From Osmia lignaria lignaria (lineage: Eukaryota; Arthropoda; Insecta; Hymenoptera; Megachilidae), in contig NC_135039.1 in assembly GCF_051020975.1 (NCBI RefSeq), positions 11,320,692 to 11,384,691 of the forward strand: a DNA stretch of 64,000 nucleotides, in the 5' to 3' direction. This document shows, one piece after another, positions 1-12,077 of this stretch (its first letter is position 1; every line of letters begins with the position of its first letter). Below the pieces are notes generated by a model, which worked only from the letters and a program-made list of their open reading frames with translations, had not been told where the DNA came from and made no database searches. A program made the position numbers and the translations under genes.

Positions 1-3000
1 TTCACCGTCTTCGACTTCAGCACGTCGTTCTCGTACGACATTATCGTTTCCTTGCCGTTCTCGAAAACTCTGCAAAGGAAACGGGTCGTAAGTTTTGGGA
101 TTACGGTGGTGTTCGAATAAACCGGAACTCGAGTAACTCATGGTGATGGGGGGGTTGCTGGGGTGATTCTGAACAACTTTTTCCTTTGGCAAAATGTCGT
201 TCCAGGCTTCGTTTTTGAGTTATTAACGAAAAACACTGGCCAATCAGAGCGCGCGCTCAGCCACGAGAGCGTTGGCTGTGAACCACGCTCGGTCGTGAAC
301 AAATATTTTAAATTAACCCGGTACGGGGCAGGGCCGGTTTTAGCAATATTGGCGCCCCGGGCAAGATTATCGTAGCACCCATTGAGCGGCTCAGAATTTT
401 TATGAAAAAAAGACAAGGTAATAATATGAAACGATGAATCTGTAGTTAGATTGTAAAAATTGTTAAACTACGTAGCAGCTTTACTAATTGAAACGGATAT
501 AAATGAATAAATACTAGGGACACCGGGCTGTGGCGCCCCAGGCGATTCCCCGTCCGCCGGCCCTGGGTACGGGGCAATCCTAACTCAGACGCACTTAAAT
601 AATAAAAATAATAAAATACTAATCTCGTAAATACAAGAAATACAATGTAATAATATTCTGCTCTACCAAAATTAAAAATGAATGCGAAATTCACCGTCTA
701 GTGGGACGGGTGACTAAAGTCACCGTTAGTACCGAAAGGGTTAAGAACCATGTGGAATTATTCGTTATTCATGAATAACAAATGCGCTTGTTCACGACCG
801 AGCGCGATTCAAAGCCAACGCTCAACCACGGGAGTACCGAGGGCAGGGCCGGCGTTAGGGTGGGGCGCGGTCGGGCAATCGCCCAGGGCGCCGCAGCCCG
901 GTGTCCCTAATGTTTATTCATTTATATCCGTTTAGATTAGTAAAGCTGTTTAACAATTTTTACAATCTAACTAAAGACTCATCGTTTCATATTATTACCT
1001 TGTCTTTTTTTTTTTTTAATTTTGAGCCCCTAAATGGGCGCCACGATAATCTTGCCCAGGGCGCCAATATTGCTAAAACCGGCACTGATCGAGGGAAGCG
1101 TGGGATGAATGTTACATTGTCTTAAATTAAGAACAATGTGGAATTAGTCGCCAGCTTTGTCAATGCATTTGTTCACGACCAAGCGCGGTTCAGAGCCAAC
1201 GCTCCCGTGGTTCAGCGCGCGCTCTACGCGCGCTCTGATTGGTCAGTGTTTTTCGTTAATAATTCAAAAACGAGACTTCGACCAAGATTTTGGTAAAGGA
1301 AAAAGTTGTTCAGAATCACCCCAGCAACCCCCCATTTCCAGGAGTTACGCGAATTACGAAACACCCTGTATAATTATTCCCTTACTTTTTGGTGGTTATC
1401 TTTTTGCCGTTGATAAATCGTGTCGAGGTACTTGTTCGCTTCATAGCCCCACCGCCGGTGTTACCGTCGAACGTTGTGAACGTGTTGAAGGAGGTGAAGT
1501 TTCCTGACACACCTTCGAACAAGTTGTTGAACTGTGAGAAACCACCAAAACCTAACGGGCCGAAGAAGGACGTGCTTATGCTGTTACTGCTTGGATGACT
1601 ATGCCTGTTGGATCCTCGATGAACACCGGTTCCAGTGAGGTCTTTGGGAACATTCGGTTAAAAACAAGTTAATCACACGGTCCTCGAAGCTAAAAGAATC
1701 TCATGGGCGGGGGAGAAAACTATTATTCGATTAATCACTGATATCTCATTCATCGTTCAACAAAAAAGGTTGGTTATGTCATTCATTGGTCTCTTCATTT
1801 CAAGGTGTACAATGGGTGACACACGATACAGTTTCAAAGATTCAGAAGTTGTTCGCTTACCAGAGAACAAGTCCTCGAAGGAGCTGCCACCAAAGAATTC
1901 CCTAAACACTTCTGCAGGATCTCTGAAGACAAAGGTGCCAGCAAAGTGTGCATCAAAGTCGTCCTCGTGTCGTCGTTTGCCTCCAGACATCTGAAGACCA
2001 TCCTTTCCATACTGATCGTATACTCTCCTTTTCTTTTCTGGAAGGGTTACAAGATGAAATCTGATTATTATTGGTCATGCGATAAGAAGTGGAATGCATT
2101 TTGTTTAGTTTTATTCGCTCCAAATTCCAAGAAGCAGGTACTGCAAGGCTTGTCGTGTTAGTAGAGTACGTTGGATGGTTTCTAACACCAGTTGATGGCC
2201 CACCGCAACAACAAAATCAATGTATAGAAAACAACTTAGAATATTAATGAACAAAGAGAGGTGACTGGTATTTGGGATACTCGAGTGTCAGTATAGAAAT
2301 CATTGAAGGACTAACTGTTTAATTAATTATTTAGGCATCCTTGGCTAACGAAGATCATAACATTAGCCCTTCAAAGATGTACCTATTTAAGGTGAAACTA
2401 CTGGCGTACATTGGTCGTTCTCTTATTGGTCAATGGTAAATGGTTAGAAATGCGATATGATACAGGCAATATTATCTGCTTTTTTTAACGACGACTCATA
2501 CACCGAGTGAAAGAGAAAAAAGTATCTTCCTAGTTTTGTAAAGAAACCTTTGAATCCGATGTTGGAGATGGGAGTTACACCTCGAAGGCATGAATAAGGG
2601 ATCAGGTATCCGATGAATCTTTCAGAAAATATTGGCTATTTCAAGAAGACTGTATCTGTGTTGAAACGGCAAAATAAAACTGAAGGTGGATGATTGGAGA
2701 GCAATACAGAAAATTAAAAAAAAAAAAAAAAAGAAAAAGAAAAGAAAACGCTTGGCCACTCTCAAAGTCTTTTTTTCTCTTAAGCGGTACCGAAATATCG
2801 CTGGAAAGGAGAGTCAAAGTAACTCCGGTAGGTGAATCCACGGCCGGGCCTCGAGGATGCCTTCTGATACAATCGTTGGTCGTAGGTTCGTCTCTTCGCA
2901 TCTGGACATCGAGGACGGTCACGAGAGATCATCCGGAAACAAACATTTCTAATTGAATACTTTTCTTTTTCGCTTCCACATTTTTTGGTGACACGATTCG

Positions 3001-4172
3001 ACTCGTCGGTTATTGCAGCGATGCTTCGGCTAAAGGAGTCTGGACTTGTTAGATTCTCGAGTTTCAAGCATACTGTTCAATAGCTCCATTTCACAACCCC
3101 TTGACTTCAAACGATGAGTCTGTTATCATAAGAGACATATGCATAGCCACTTATTCATAAGCTTTCATTAGTTAACGGATTACTAATCTTGTTAATATAA
3201 ACAATGACTAATGTGTCTGATGTTAACCACCATACGTCACAAGTTTTTAATGATTCATTTGTTACTGTTCGCTTTGAAATATGGTCAACAGCATTACACG
3301 TATGAAGCATCATTCATTATCAAGGGGTTAATAAAAGAACAGAGGCTTTGAAACTTTAGAATCCAGGCTCTGGAGCAGCGAGTGTTCTAAACATGGCAAA
3401 CATAATTAGCAGCTAATTGTTTCAGACAGAAAATTCAAACGCTGTGACACGTATTGGATGATTAGTCCTCCCTGGCATTGGACAGTTTGTTAAAACAAGC
3501 TTACGGTCATCAGAGAATTACTGATCCTCGCAGCTCCTCTGAATAGGACATAATATAGACACTGGTTATGAAACAGCTCATTCATAAGAAAGGATAGATT
3601 CGTTCTAGATCGTATCTGGTTGAACTGCTGGCTCCCAGAATAAGTCGTACTAGTTGGAGACCGGTTGAAAGGGGAATATAGGCTCATGCGAAATTCGGTG
3701 TTGCTGACAAGCAGAGTAGCTCCTGTCGATCATCTCCTGTTGGCATTGCCAGCCACTACAGCTTTCATTATACAAGCCAGTGTGTCGGTACACCGATTAA
3801 TCACTTAGCAAGAACCGACACAAAATCCTTATCTCATTGGAATTTGGAAATCATCGCTGGCAATTGTTATAGAGAGAGAGATCTTTTATTTTGAAGAAAT
3901 GTAGGGGATACTTACCATCTATTAGAACTTCATACGCCTCAGAGATCTCTTTGAATCTCTTGTTCGCTTCTTCCAGATTCTCAGGATTCTTGTCTGGGTG
4001 CCATTTTAGTGCCAATTTTCTGTATCTGTAAAGCCACAGGGAATGTGATCATAATTCTTTATCTTGTACACTGAATCTTTATGGATTAAGGAGAATGGAA
4101 TACTAACGCCTTTTTTATGTCCCCGCTCGAGGCGGTTCGCTGAACCTCCAATATTTTGTAATAGTCGACCAT
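1..4172 (-). CDS. mrj: DNAJB6/Mrj-like DnaJ co-chaperone, five exons, 3' end off the window
   Basis: J-domain co-chaperone of the DNAJB6 (Mrj) group, which stimulates Hsp70 ATPase and suppresses protein aggregation in cytosol and nucleus. Coding exons in gene order: 4172-4108, 4025-3916, 2037-1861, 1641-1386 and 69-1 (continuing left of base 1). All junctions have GT/AG and the phases agree, giving at least 225 codons. The start is the ATG opening with MVDYYKILEV, where J domains of this group begin. The HPD motif (Hsp70 contact) is at residues 31-33 within KWHPDKN. Next come the group-typical FRDPAEVFREFFGG segment in exon 3, a Ser/Phe/Gly-rich exon 4 (SISTSFFGPL) and the conserved STSTRFINGKKITTKK block. 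Exon 5 begins VFENGKET. A possible acceptor just upstream of the ATG (near 4220) suggests a noncoding first exon farther right. Intron 4 carries a foldback repeat. The family is certain; the name follows the fly orthologue. Confidence 0.93.
103..1375. mobile_element. Foldback repeat with mariner-like ACAGGGTG end in Mrj intron 4
   Basis: The left half (about 120-600) and right half (about 900-1350) are imperfect inverted copies: the left reads GGTGATTCTGAACAACTTT and the right ends AAGTTGTTCAGAATCACC. The right outer end reads, on the minus strand, TATACAGGGTGTTTCGTAA, the terminal motif also seen near 32185, 32827, 47237 and 53318. The left terminus is more diverged (GGTGTTCGAA near 111). 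No transposase is visible. A half copy of the same family lies at 45473-45650. Confidence 0.6.
2038..3915 (-). other. Mrj intron 2
   Basis: Intron between the J-domain exon and the FREFF exon. It has ordinary AT-rich sequence and a poly-A/AG-rich run at about 2715-2745. No coding exon, RNA gene or clear mobile element is visible. Confidence 0.7.
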
Positions 4173-4903
4173 CGTTCACTGTCTTCGCGCTTGGATGTCA
4201 GGGCTTAGGCAACCACCTGTCGAACAATGCGTGAACGGTTATCGTGATTAGCAGGTCAATTGGCAACAACGCTGCTACAAGAAGGAGGGTCAATGGGTTA
4301 GGAACGCAGGAAAAAACAGCTATCCCAGTTTCATTTGTCTGACAAGCCAACTGGTGTAACTGTTCCATTGATTTGCCCGGGTCATCTTTGCTTCTTTAAA
4401 TGGAAGAATCCTTTGTTCAGGATAATATAATGGCTTACAAAGCTTTTCTACAGAATCTATTGTTTCAGGTAAAGCTGAGAAGTAAAATTGTGCTCCTCTG
4501 TTTTAATTATGAATTGTGGATGCAGACAGTTGAAAGGTTACGTACAATTCAGTTGGAGAAAGCATTTATAAGTCTACGGAGGAGGGGTTTCATCGCTTGG
4601 AGTGCTGATTTCTATTGAAGCAATCTTCAAAGAGATTTCCAACCACCTGTTGCCCGACCAGACGTATCAAAAGCATCCAATCAACAGAAGCACGTTAAAA
4701 AGAGGCCACTCAAATTAATCTATCAGCTGAGAACCTGAAGGTGCAATCACACAGCTTATGAAATAATACTGAATTGCAACCAATTAACTGACTGACACTG
4801 TTGAATAGAAAAATTCATTATTTCCAATGAAACAGTGTTTCTTTCATTACTGAACTTTAAAATCAAATTATTCCTACCAGTAGTTGGTTACTAATGTCTA
4901 GAC
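4173..4903. other. Upstream flank of Mrj, no gene seen
   Basis: Contains the likely 5' UTR or an upstream intron of Mrj. A possible acceptor ending CGACAG on the minus strand lies near 4218. Nothing else is recognisable. Confidence 0.5.
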
Positions 4904-5211
4904 CAGGGGCCAAACTTTTTTGATCATTGACCCCTAAAAATTTGCTAATTCTCTTATCGACCTCCTCTATCTGTTTCTTAAATGATTTATTTTATTTTGC
5001 CAAAATCAAATTTTTACATAAATTAATGAGAAGGATGTGCTTGATGACGCTTGGCAAGATTACCATCAATTTATTTCTCTGCTTTGTTAAAATAGAATTA
5101 ACATGACTGAAGCCAGATTCAACCATATACGAGTTTGGGAATGCAATTGAACAGCATTGATATTCATCGACCCCTAATTATATTACGTCGACCACTTTGA
5201 TGATCCCTGGG
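4904..5211 (-). mobile_element. hAT transposon remnant with transposase C-terminal fragment
   Basis: A 308-bp relic with hAT-like ends: CAGGGGCCAAAC on the left and GATCCCTG on the right. GTCTAGAC occurs beside both ends (4896-4903 and 5212-5219), possibly a target duplication. On the minus strand around 5120-5040 a broken reading frame gives ESGFSHVNSILTKQRNKL, like the C-terminal region of ZBED/Buster-type hAT transposases. Stops follow soon after, so it is a dead fragment. Confidence 0.6.
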
Positions 5212-5219
5212 GTCTAGAC

Positions 5220-7319
5220 AAACAACAGTCTCTCTGAACGCGTCACAAACAATTCCATGAAATACAGAGCTACTAAAGAGTCAAGAAAACTCCTGTCTCT
5301 CACGTTGCAGGCATTTCAGAAGATTCTGCACCGCGTCCAACTGAATAACTGTCCAAAAACACGAGCGTTGGAGGGTCCAACAAACCCAGCCATGTACTTC
5401 ATTCAGCTAACGAGCCTGCGGTCCAAGAATGCCGGCAAAAAATACGTGCCAACATTCCAAAATAGTTTTCTCGTACTATGTAGTATTCCAGTGTACAGGC
5501 AAATATATTCCTCGCCGAGTTAATTTTACGTGGCGGTCTTCGAAATAGCGACGCAGCGTTATATAAATGGCTCGCCGCTCTCTGGCTAGTACTCGCAGTT
5601 TGACCAGAAATTAATGAAAATCGAGCTGGCCAACACGTTTCTGTTATTAGCAGAAGATTTTATCAAGGCTTCTTCTGCCATTGGTTAATGCCACCCTTAA
5701 AAGTCACCCTTAGTTCACAGGAAGCTATTAAAAAGCGACGAATGACTAATCATCCATAGGACATCACCAGTAAATAACAACAGTACTTTCTATTCACACT
5801 GAACAATTAAATAGCAATTAGTGGATAAACAACTGTGTCACCTTAGGACAATGAAAGCGGAGCAGCAAAAACCAGTAATTCTTTAGAAAGAAACTTGCCC
5901 AGGCGTGAAAGCCTCATCGTCACCAGCTGCCTTCAAAGCGAAACTTCAACTTCACTCGATTCACTGAAGCTCACCAGTCACTCAGAGATTCGATCCCGTC
6001 GTCCAGCAACATTTTGCTTCTCTGATAGGTTTACCGAACGAATTTCAAACGCGTCTCGATGGGACCACTCATCCCGGAGGGATCGCCGCTATGGAAACGA
6101 ACGGAGGCGAAAAGCACGAAGGTTGCGAATAACCGGTGGAAAAGCTGAGCTCAAAGTCAAAGACTGGACTAACGAACACGCTAAAGTTAGCCGAGACGTG
6201 TATCGAAAATAGTTCGAAACACGGAGGTGGAGGTCATTACGTTATCCCACCTCGGCTTCTATGTCTCTCCCTCCACTTTGCTAGGTGCTAAGAAGCGGAT
6301 TGACTCGGTCCCACTTGCATCCTGCTCGTTACATTTCATCTATACATGAGTACAGAGTACACTGAATCATCCAAACGAAAACAATCTGTCAAATCATTTC
6401 TCTTAACGCCAGATGCAGATCCAAATACAGCTGCAAATGGAATGTGTTCCTTTCCTGAGAGAGATTTTCCGATGAATGGATTTCACTGATTCTAGCTGTA
6501 GTTCAAACTGTGTTACTAGGTGAACAGGACTGTCCTCTAACGTTTCATGTCCATACGTGATACAGGAACACCACCTCCGCGATTAGGTCGAGGACGTTGG
6601 ACTGGTGTCCTACACAGGTTCTTTCCTATCTCTACATCTATCTTAATGTTCAACTAATGGATTGGAAATGAAATTTTAAATTTAGGAGGAGAATTGTAGC
6701 AATGTTCCTTTGATAGTTTTCAAGAGTCAACTTCTGCCACTTTTCATTACTTCCAAGAAAGAAGACCTCTGTCTCATCAGGTGTCTCTTATAAAATACAC
6801 AGTCATCTATGAAGCTTTGGAATCAGAATGATCAAGATGAAAACACCTTAGAAATGTTTCTAATAAAATTGGAAAGGTAAAAAGGAAAAGACAGATTCTC
6901 TGTCGGTATTGTCAAATTCGCCAAGTGGTGGGTGAAAAGTGAACCTTGCCAGTCCACGAATTAGGAAGCTTATCCTGTAGCTTATAATAAATCTGCTCGT
7001 TCATACGAGGATCGCGAAATACGTGAGTCACGCCGCTTTCGAAGGTGATTTTGGCCTGCCTACACGCTGAACAAGCGTCGCAGGTAAAACCGCGTGAACA
7101 GTCATCGCGACGTGGGTCGTCGTGGGCGTCTTTCCAACAGTACGCTACGAAACACCCTTCCCCACTTGGCTATTGTCCTTAGAAGATCAACCTGGCCTGA
7201 CAATCTCATGAAAAGCTTCCTATCTATCAATCAAATGTTTTCAATTAACCCTTCAACGCTTATAAAATCGATACACGTTACTTGTTCGCTTAACCATTTT
7301 GAATTTTGCCGCCAAGAAT
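5220..7319. other. Intergenic stretch, one possible core promoter
   Basis: No recognisable gene. Short open frames at 5257-5523 and 5895-6212 have no known motif and no splice context. The one item of note is the TATA/initiator pair near 5562-5600. Confidence 0.5.
5562..5600 (+). promoter_or_regulatory. Possible TATA-type core promoter
   Basis: TATAAA at 5562-5567 is followed about 35 bases later by an initiator-like TCGCAGTTTG, in locally GC-richer sequence. A 24-codon frame starts at 5614 (MKIELANTFLLLAE) and stops at 5688, slightly signal-peptide-like. No downstream exon could be linked to it, so it may be chance. Confidence 0.25.
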
Positions 7320-7485
7320 TTAACACTAAATTCCCGGACAAATAGATCCGTCAAAATAGGTATAGGATTTTTGGAACTAGGGAATTAGTATTTCTATACA
7401 TTTCATGATTCTATTAAAAACCAACATATGTTTTTAAAAAAATTATTTAGAGTCAAATTGGATTACTCCGGTAATCTAGTGTTAA
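7320..7485. mobile_element. TTAA-flanked MITE (piggyBac-like)
   Basis: A 166-bp unit bounded by TTAA on both sides. Its ends are inverted: TTAACACTAAATTCCCGG on the left, and the right end read in reverse is TTAACACTAGATTACCGG (two differences). TTAA target duplication is characteristic of piggyBac-type transposition. No coding capacity. Confidence 0.7.
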
Positions 7486-8997
7486 ATAACGCGCATGCGC
7501 CAATAGGCTCAACATCTACCGCGATAGTGCGCGCAATGGGTCAACTACATTTTATTATTTCTCGTGAGAAAAGTATCGATAGTATGTAAATTATTACAAC
7601 ATGAAGCTGTAAAACATTCCAGGTAATCATCTATTTATAATTTATATCAATACAAATATTCTGTTTGTTATTTTAGCAAGTTAATAATATCGAATGCATA
7701 TATAGGTTAATGGTGCGCACCAAGCTCGAGTGCGCATGCGCATGCGCATATACAAATTCATAACGATCAGTGAAGAATTTTTCAAAATTTACAGCGAGGA
7801 AAGAATAATAATTAAAGAATCAAAATTAAATAATAAATAAAGAATAATTCATCGTTGGAGTAATATTATTCGTACTAGAATTTAATCATAAGATGCATAT
7901 GTTCCTAGTGTAAAGGTTAGGGTGAGCAGGAACGTCTAAAACTTCATCCCCTGTTTTTGAAATATCCTATAACTCTTTGTCAGAGAAATTTTCCGGTTTC
8001 AGACGACTATCAGGAGGTATGGACCAAGTGTCTAACGATCGAACGAACAACGCGAGGAACGTGGCTGGAAAACGGGTCTTCGATATTTAAAATTCACCAC
8101 CGGCGCCTGTACACGAAAACTGGGACTCGGCTGGCTTACGTAACAGGCGATTCGAACGAATGTTTCGGATGCCTATTGTGTTCGTAACATGATCAGAGAA
8201 CAGCAGCTGAGTCTTATCAATTGACGACTACCGGAGGATCCCGCCCTGCGAGTTCTATGACTCATCAACTTCAGGAAACTCGTTATCGCCAGACTAGGAA
8301 TTAAAAACGCATTATAAAAAGACCCTAGCGGTTCCAGGAATTTTGATTTCTAATTACCATAACACAATCGCTTTACACGTTAACCTCAAAACTGAATCTC
8401 TAAACCTAATGGGAAATTCTTAGCCCAATGGGAGAATGTATTGTGCAAGGTATCAATTTTATAGAGAACGATGATCGTTAATAATCGCGTCGTACCAGTT
8501 TTGGTCTTGACATTCGTCCAAAGATAATCGTCGAAGACAAGAAACGTTTCGGGCACCGTTCCAAGAATGGAAGGATCGGATACACGTTGCTTTCGTTGCT
8601 TCAATCATACATATAAATTAGTATCTCACTTTTCTTAGCAGTGCAAGTAGGAAACAGGTGTCTTTAGAACATCGCGCGTTAATTATACTGTGAGAAGTTT
8701 CCACCTGGACCGAAGAGAAGGAGGTAATGAAAGAAGCAGAATTTGCAAACTGGATTTCCTTCTCAGATAAACGAAGAAAGGAAAACAGGATTTCTGAAGT
8801 AGATAATGTTCGCCATAGTGCTTTATATTCTTAATGCATTTTATAGGTACATTTTATCAAAAAAAAAAAATCTTAACATGTATACAGTAGATACCTTTAG
8901 CAGAAAGCAGACCCAGAAGATACTAACCCAGGAAACGCATCGCATTTTCCTTCCTTTATCCAAGCAAGGAATTATCGATCCACGGGCTATCTACAGA
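7486..8997. other. Intergenic stretch with GCGCATGCGC palindromes
   Basis: No gene seen. GCGCATGCGC at 7491-7500 and TGCGCATGCGCATGCGCA at 7731-7748 match the NRF-1/Ewg binding consensus and could form Z-DNA. No promoter or exon could be tied to them. The open frame at 7957-8187 has no motif. Confidence 0.5.
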
Positions 8998-9461
8998 TTA
9001 ACCCTTTAACTGCGGGTGTGGTTTATAAACCAGATACTAAAATTATAGCCAGAGGCGGGTATATAAACAAAATGTTCATTTTTGATAATATCATATAGCG
9101 ACTGTGGCTTATATACCACTAAAATAAAAATAAAGGAAACTAAAGTGAACTAGAGCGAGATTCGCCCTAGAGCCAACTCTTTTTTGGGCCATTTCCGGTC
9201 AGATCGAAAGTAGGAAAAAAAGATTTTTTTTGGCCATTCGTTGAGATTTTGACTCACTAAATACAATGACGCAAGAATTTTTTTGATAACTCATAAAAGT
9301 GACAGGAAGTCTAAATGCTATAGGCCCCTTATCAAGATTTTTAATCTTAGAAACGGCTTGGCTAATAAAAAAGAAATCTTAAAATAAAATATCACTTCAG
9401 TAATATAATTTAAAATTAGAGCGATTGGCTGTGCTAAAAGTATCTGCGGTTAAAGGGTTAA
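8998..9461. mobile_element. TTAA-flanked MITE (piggyBac-like), 464 bp
   Basis: Bounded by TTAA. The left end is TTAACCCTTTAACTGCGG; the right end CTGCGGTTAAAGGGTTAA is near-perfectly inverted to it. The terminal CCC following TTAA is typical of piggyBac-type ends. The interior is AT-rich with no open frame of note. Confidence 0.7.
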
Positions 9462-9899
9462 CCCGGAATATTTGCGTAGAAACGCGTCCTCGTGGAAGTG
9501 CGTGACGGGAGCATCGTATCGCGAAGCGTGACACTTCCGTCGTTTTGCAAACGGCGATTTAGTCATGGAACACGATTTCGTTGAACCTGCGCCCATCGAT
9601 TAAACGAAACCAAATACGGTCCCGGGCGACTTTCGAGGATACACCTGGCCGCGCTATCGATGCTTTATCTATTCTATCTCGGCTACGTTCGGTAATTTCA
9701 CGAATCGAAGGACTTCGTTGATTGCGGGAAACGTATTCGAAAGTTTATCGGAATTATTGACCTAACCTAGCGGCGATGACTCGATACAGTCTGTTCAAAG
9801 TCAAGCAACCGCTCAAGGCCACCGTACCCAGCCGTAGAGCACAGCTATTGTGCCTATTAGTGACGTCACTATGCAAAAACTTAACTTTCTATATGTTTA

Positions 9900-10007
9900 T
9901 GCCTTGTATTTTACTGGTCAGTATTTGAATCCCTTTTTGTCAGTATTTAAATCCTTTGGTCAGTATCCTTCCATACTGACTATTCGCTATTTATGTCCTA
10001 ACCTAAC
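9900..10007 (+). repeat. Dispersed GGTCAGTAT repeat with CCTAA core, copy A (left half)
   Basis: This family occurs four times within 3.2 kb: here, 10638-10842 (same orientation), and 12078-12227 and 12876-13100 (inverted). It carries repeated GGTCAGTATTTAAATCC-like segments and a telomere-type (CCTAA)2-4 core. Copy A is interrupted at its core by the array at 10008-10545. Confidence 0.7.
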
Positions 10008-10545
10008 TTTTTCTTACGTGATGGAAATCTTCAAAAGACACCCCCTGCCTCCTAGGGAGGGGTTGGGGGTAGTGTGGGATTTTTAGCTGCTAAAACCACC
10101 ACGGTGGCCTGCACTGGGGCTAAAGGGAGGGCCCCGGAACGTCTGACGAACACACCGGGACCCACGTACTCACCTAACCTAACCTAACCTTGTTTTTTGC
10201 GTGCTGGAAATCTTCGAAAGACACCCCCTGCCTCCTAGGGAGGGGTTGGGAGTAGTGTGGGATTTTTAGCTACTAAAACCACCACGGTGGCCTGCACTGG
10301 GGCTAAAGGGAGGGCCCCGGGACGTCTGACGAACACACCGGGAGCCATGTACTAACCTAACCTAACCTTGTTTTTTGCGTAATGGAAATCTTCGAAAGAC
10401 ACCCCCTGCCTCCTAGGGAGGGGTTGGGGGTAGTGTGGGATTTTTCCCCACTAAAACCACCTCGGTGGCCTGCACTGGGGCTAAAGGGAGGACCTCGGGA
10501 CGTTTGACGAACACACCTGGACCCATGTACTAACCTAACCTAACC
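10008..10545 (-). mobile_element. Three tandem non-LTR-like 3'-end fragments separated by CCTAA tracts
   Basis: Three about 160-bp copies (10008-10172, 10191-10351, 10369-10529), each followed by (CCTAA)2-3 (10173-10190, 10352-10368, 10530-10545); period about 178. Read on the minus strand each copy ends in an A-rich tail (GCAAAAAACAA) joined directly to GGTTAGGTTAGG. The body is homologous to the A-tailed insert at 45745-46000, sharing the CTAGGGAGGGGTTGGG-type block and the GTCTTTCGAAGATTT block near the tail. They resemble 5'-truncated non-LTR ends. TTAGG-targeted R1-clade elements (TRAS/SART) are the known precedent; membership here is inference. Confidence 0.55.
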
Positions 10546-10637
10546 GTTTAGTAATAAAATTGCCTAGTCTGCTTAAGCCCAGGGGCGGCCATGTCAGAAT
10601 CTATGCTATTATTATTTAGAAGAGCCATGAAATATTA

Positions 10638-10842
10638 TGGCTTGTATTTTACTGGTCAGTATTTTAATCCATTTTTGTCAGTATTTAAATATGAAGGGTC
10701 AATATTTAAATCCTTTGGTCAGTGTCCTTCCATAGTGACCATTCTCTATTTATGTACTAACCTAACCTAACCTAATCGTTTGGTATTTTTATACTGACCA
10801 TTTTGGTAATCAAATACCGACCATTTAATTTGCTGCCATATT
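10638..10842 (+). repeat. Dispersed GGTCAGTAT repeat, copy B
   Basis: The most complete plus-oriented copy, with CCTAACCTAACCTAA at its core (about 10758). It is preceded at 10559-10590 by a scrap of the CAGGGCCGGCCC hAT MITE and its flank (GTCAGAATCTATGC), which matches in inverted order the junction at 13100-13140. Confidence 0.7.
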
Positions 10843-12077
10843 TTATAAACAATACACAGCCCCTGACTTTTAAGCGATCTGTGTTCGATACAGGGTTAAT
10901 CATCCGAATGATTCAACAGGCTGCGATCTCGCTCGTTAGAACCGGTTTAATTTTCCTTCCTGCTAGGTAGGAATAATTGGAAGATTTAAACGTTACAATC
11001 TATCGAACACAGAATCAATGGGATTGTCGAGGAGGATGTAGCGGAACGTGGGCGATGCGACAGTCTTTAACAAATTAGTAGTAGAAGAGTGTAAATGAGC
11101 AATCCCACCTAATCTAGAACCAGTCCTGACTTTACTAACTCTATCCATATCAGAAGATCTACAACCAATTTACATTTCTTCTGGTGAAACTCCTTTGAGA
11201 AGAAACTGATCGCCTAACTGATGTTTACTTATGAGCAATGTACAATGGGTCAGATAAAAAAGTTGAAAAATTACCCTTCACTATTTTTCTTCAAGATTTC
11301 AACAAATAGTAATTTTTTAAAACGACGAAAGCACGTATCTTAGTAAATTAATTTGTATAGCTTCTCGAGAAACCTCAAGTCATTTGGTCCAATTTTAAAC
11401 GAGGTATTCTGTTTCAAACGGTGGGCGAATAATTTTATGACACACTGTATGTACACTACAACAGGAAGGAAATAATTAAGAAACCTCCGAGGAAACTGAT
11501 GCAATGTAATTATTACAGGCTCTATTTCCTGCGGTTTATCTCACAGGTAGTAAGAGTTTGATTAATTTTCCTCTTGGATAATTTCCTGGCGAGTAAAGTG
11601 TACCTGAAGAGTACGTAGAAAGTGAAATGAAACGATACGCTTCTTGTTTTTCCAGTGAAAATGCAGCGAAGCGTGAAAAACTCGAGAAAGAGAGAATTCT
11701 AAGATGAAGAGAAGCACACCGACGGGGCTTCCTTTTGCGCTATCCCGGCGAGGTGTGACGTCAGTTTTACATATTCGGGCAGCGCGAGCGACGTATCGAG
11801 GAAAAAGGATTTCTCGCGTGTCTCCTGATCTTGAGAGGCTGTTCTGTTCGTTTCAGCCAGAAGGACGACGATTTTTGCCCTCGACGCACGGCTATCCTTG
11901 CCTGTTTAAAATATCGCCAGGAATATTTCTTTTGTACTCGACGATCTCGAGGCAAAGAATATTCAATATCATTCTCGATCTTGATCATTTATCTACCAAG
12001 TAACTGAATATTTCTCTGATACCATGATACACAAATTTTTAATTTTTTTTTTTATTAAACAGATTGGAAGAGGGAAC
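10843..12077. other. Intergenic stretch with possible mariner-end relic
   Basis: No gene seen. At 11240-11455 the sequence ends ATTTTATGACACACTGTA, reminiscent of a mariner terminal repeat, but no partner end was found. Overlapping open frames on both strands at 11704-12003 have no motif and look like chance in a GC-richer patch. Confidence 0.4.
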
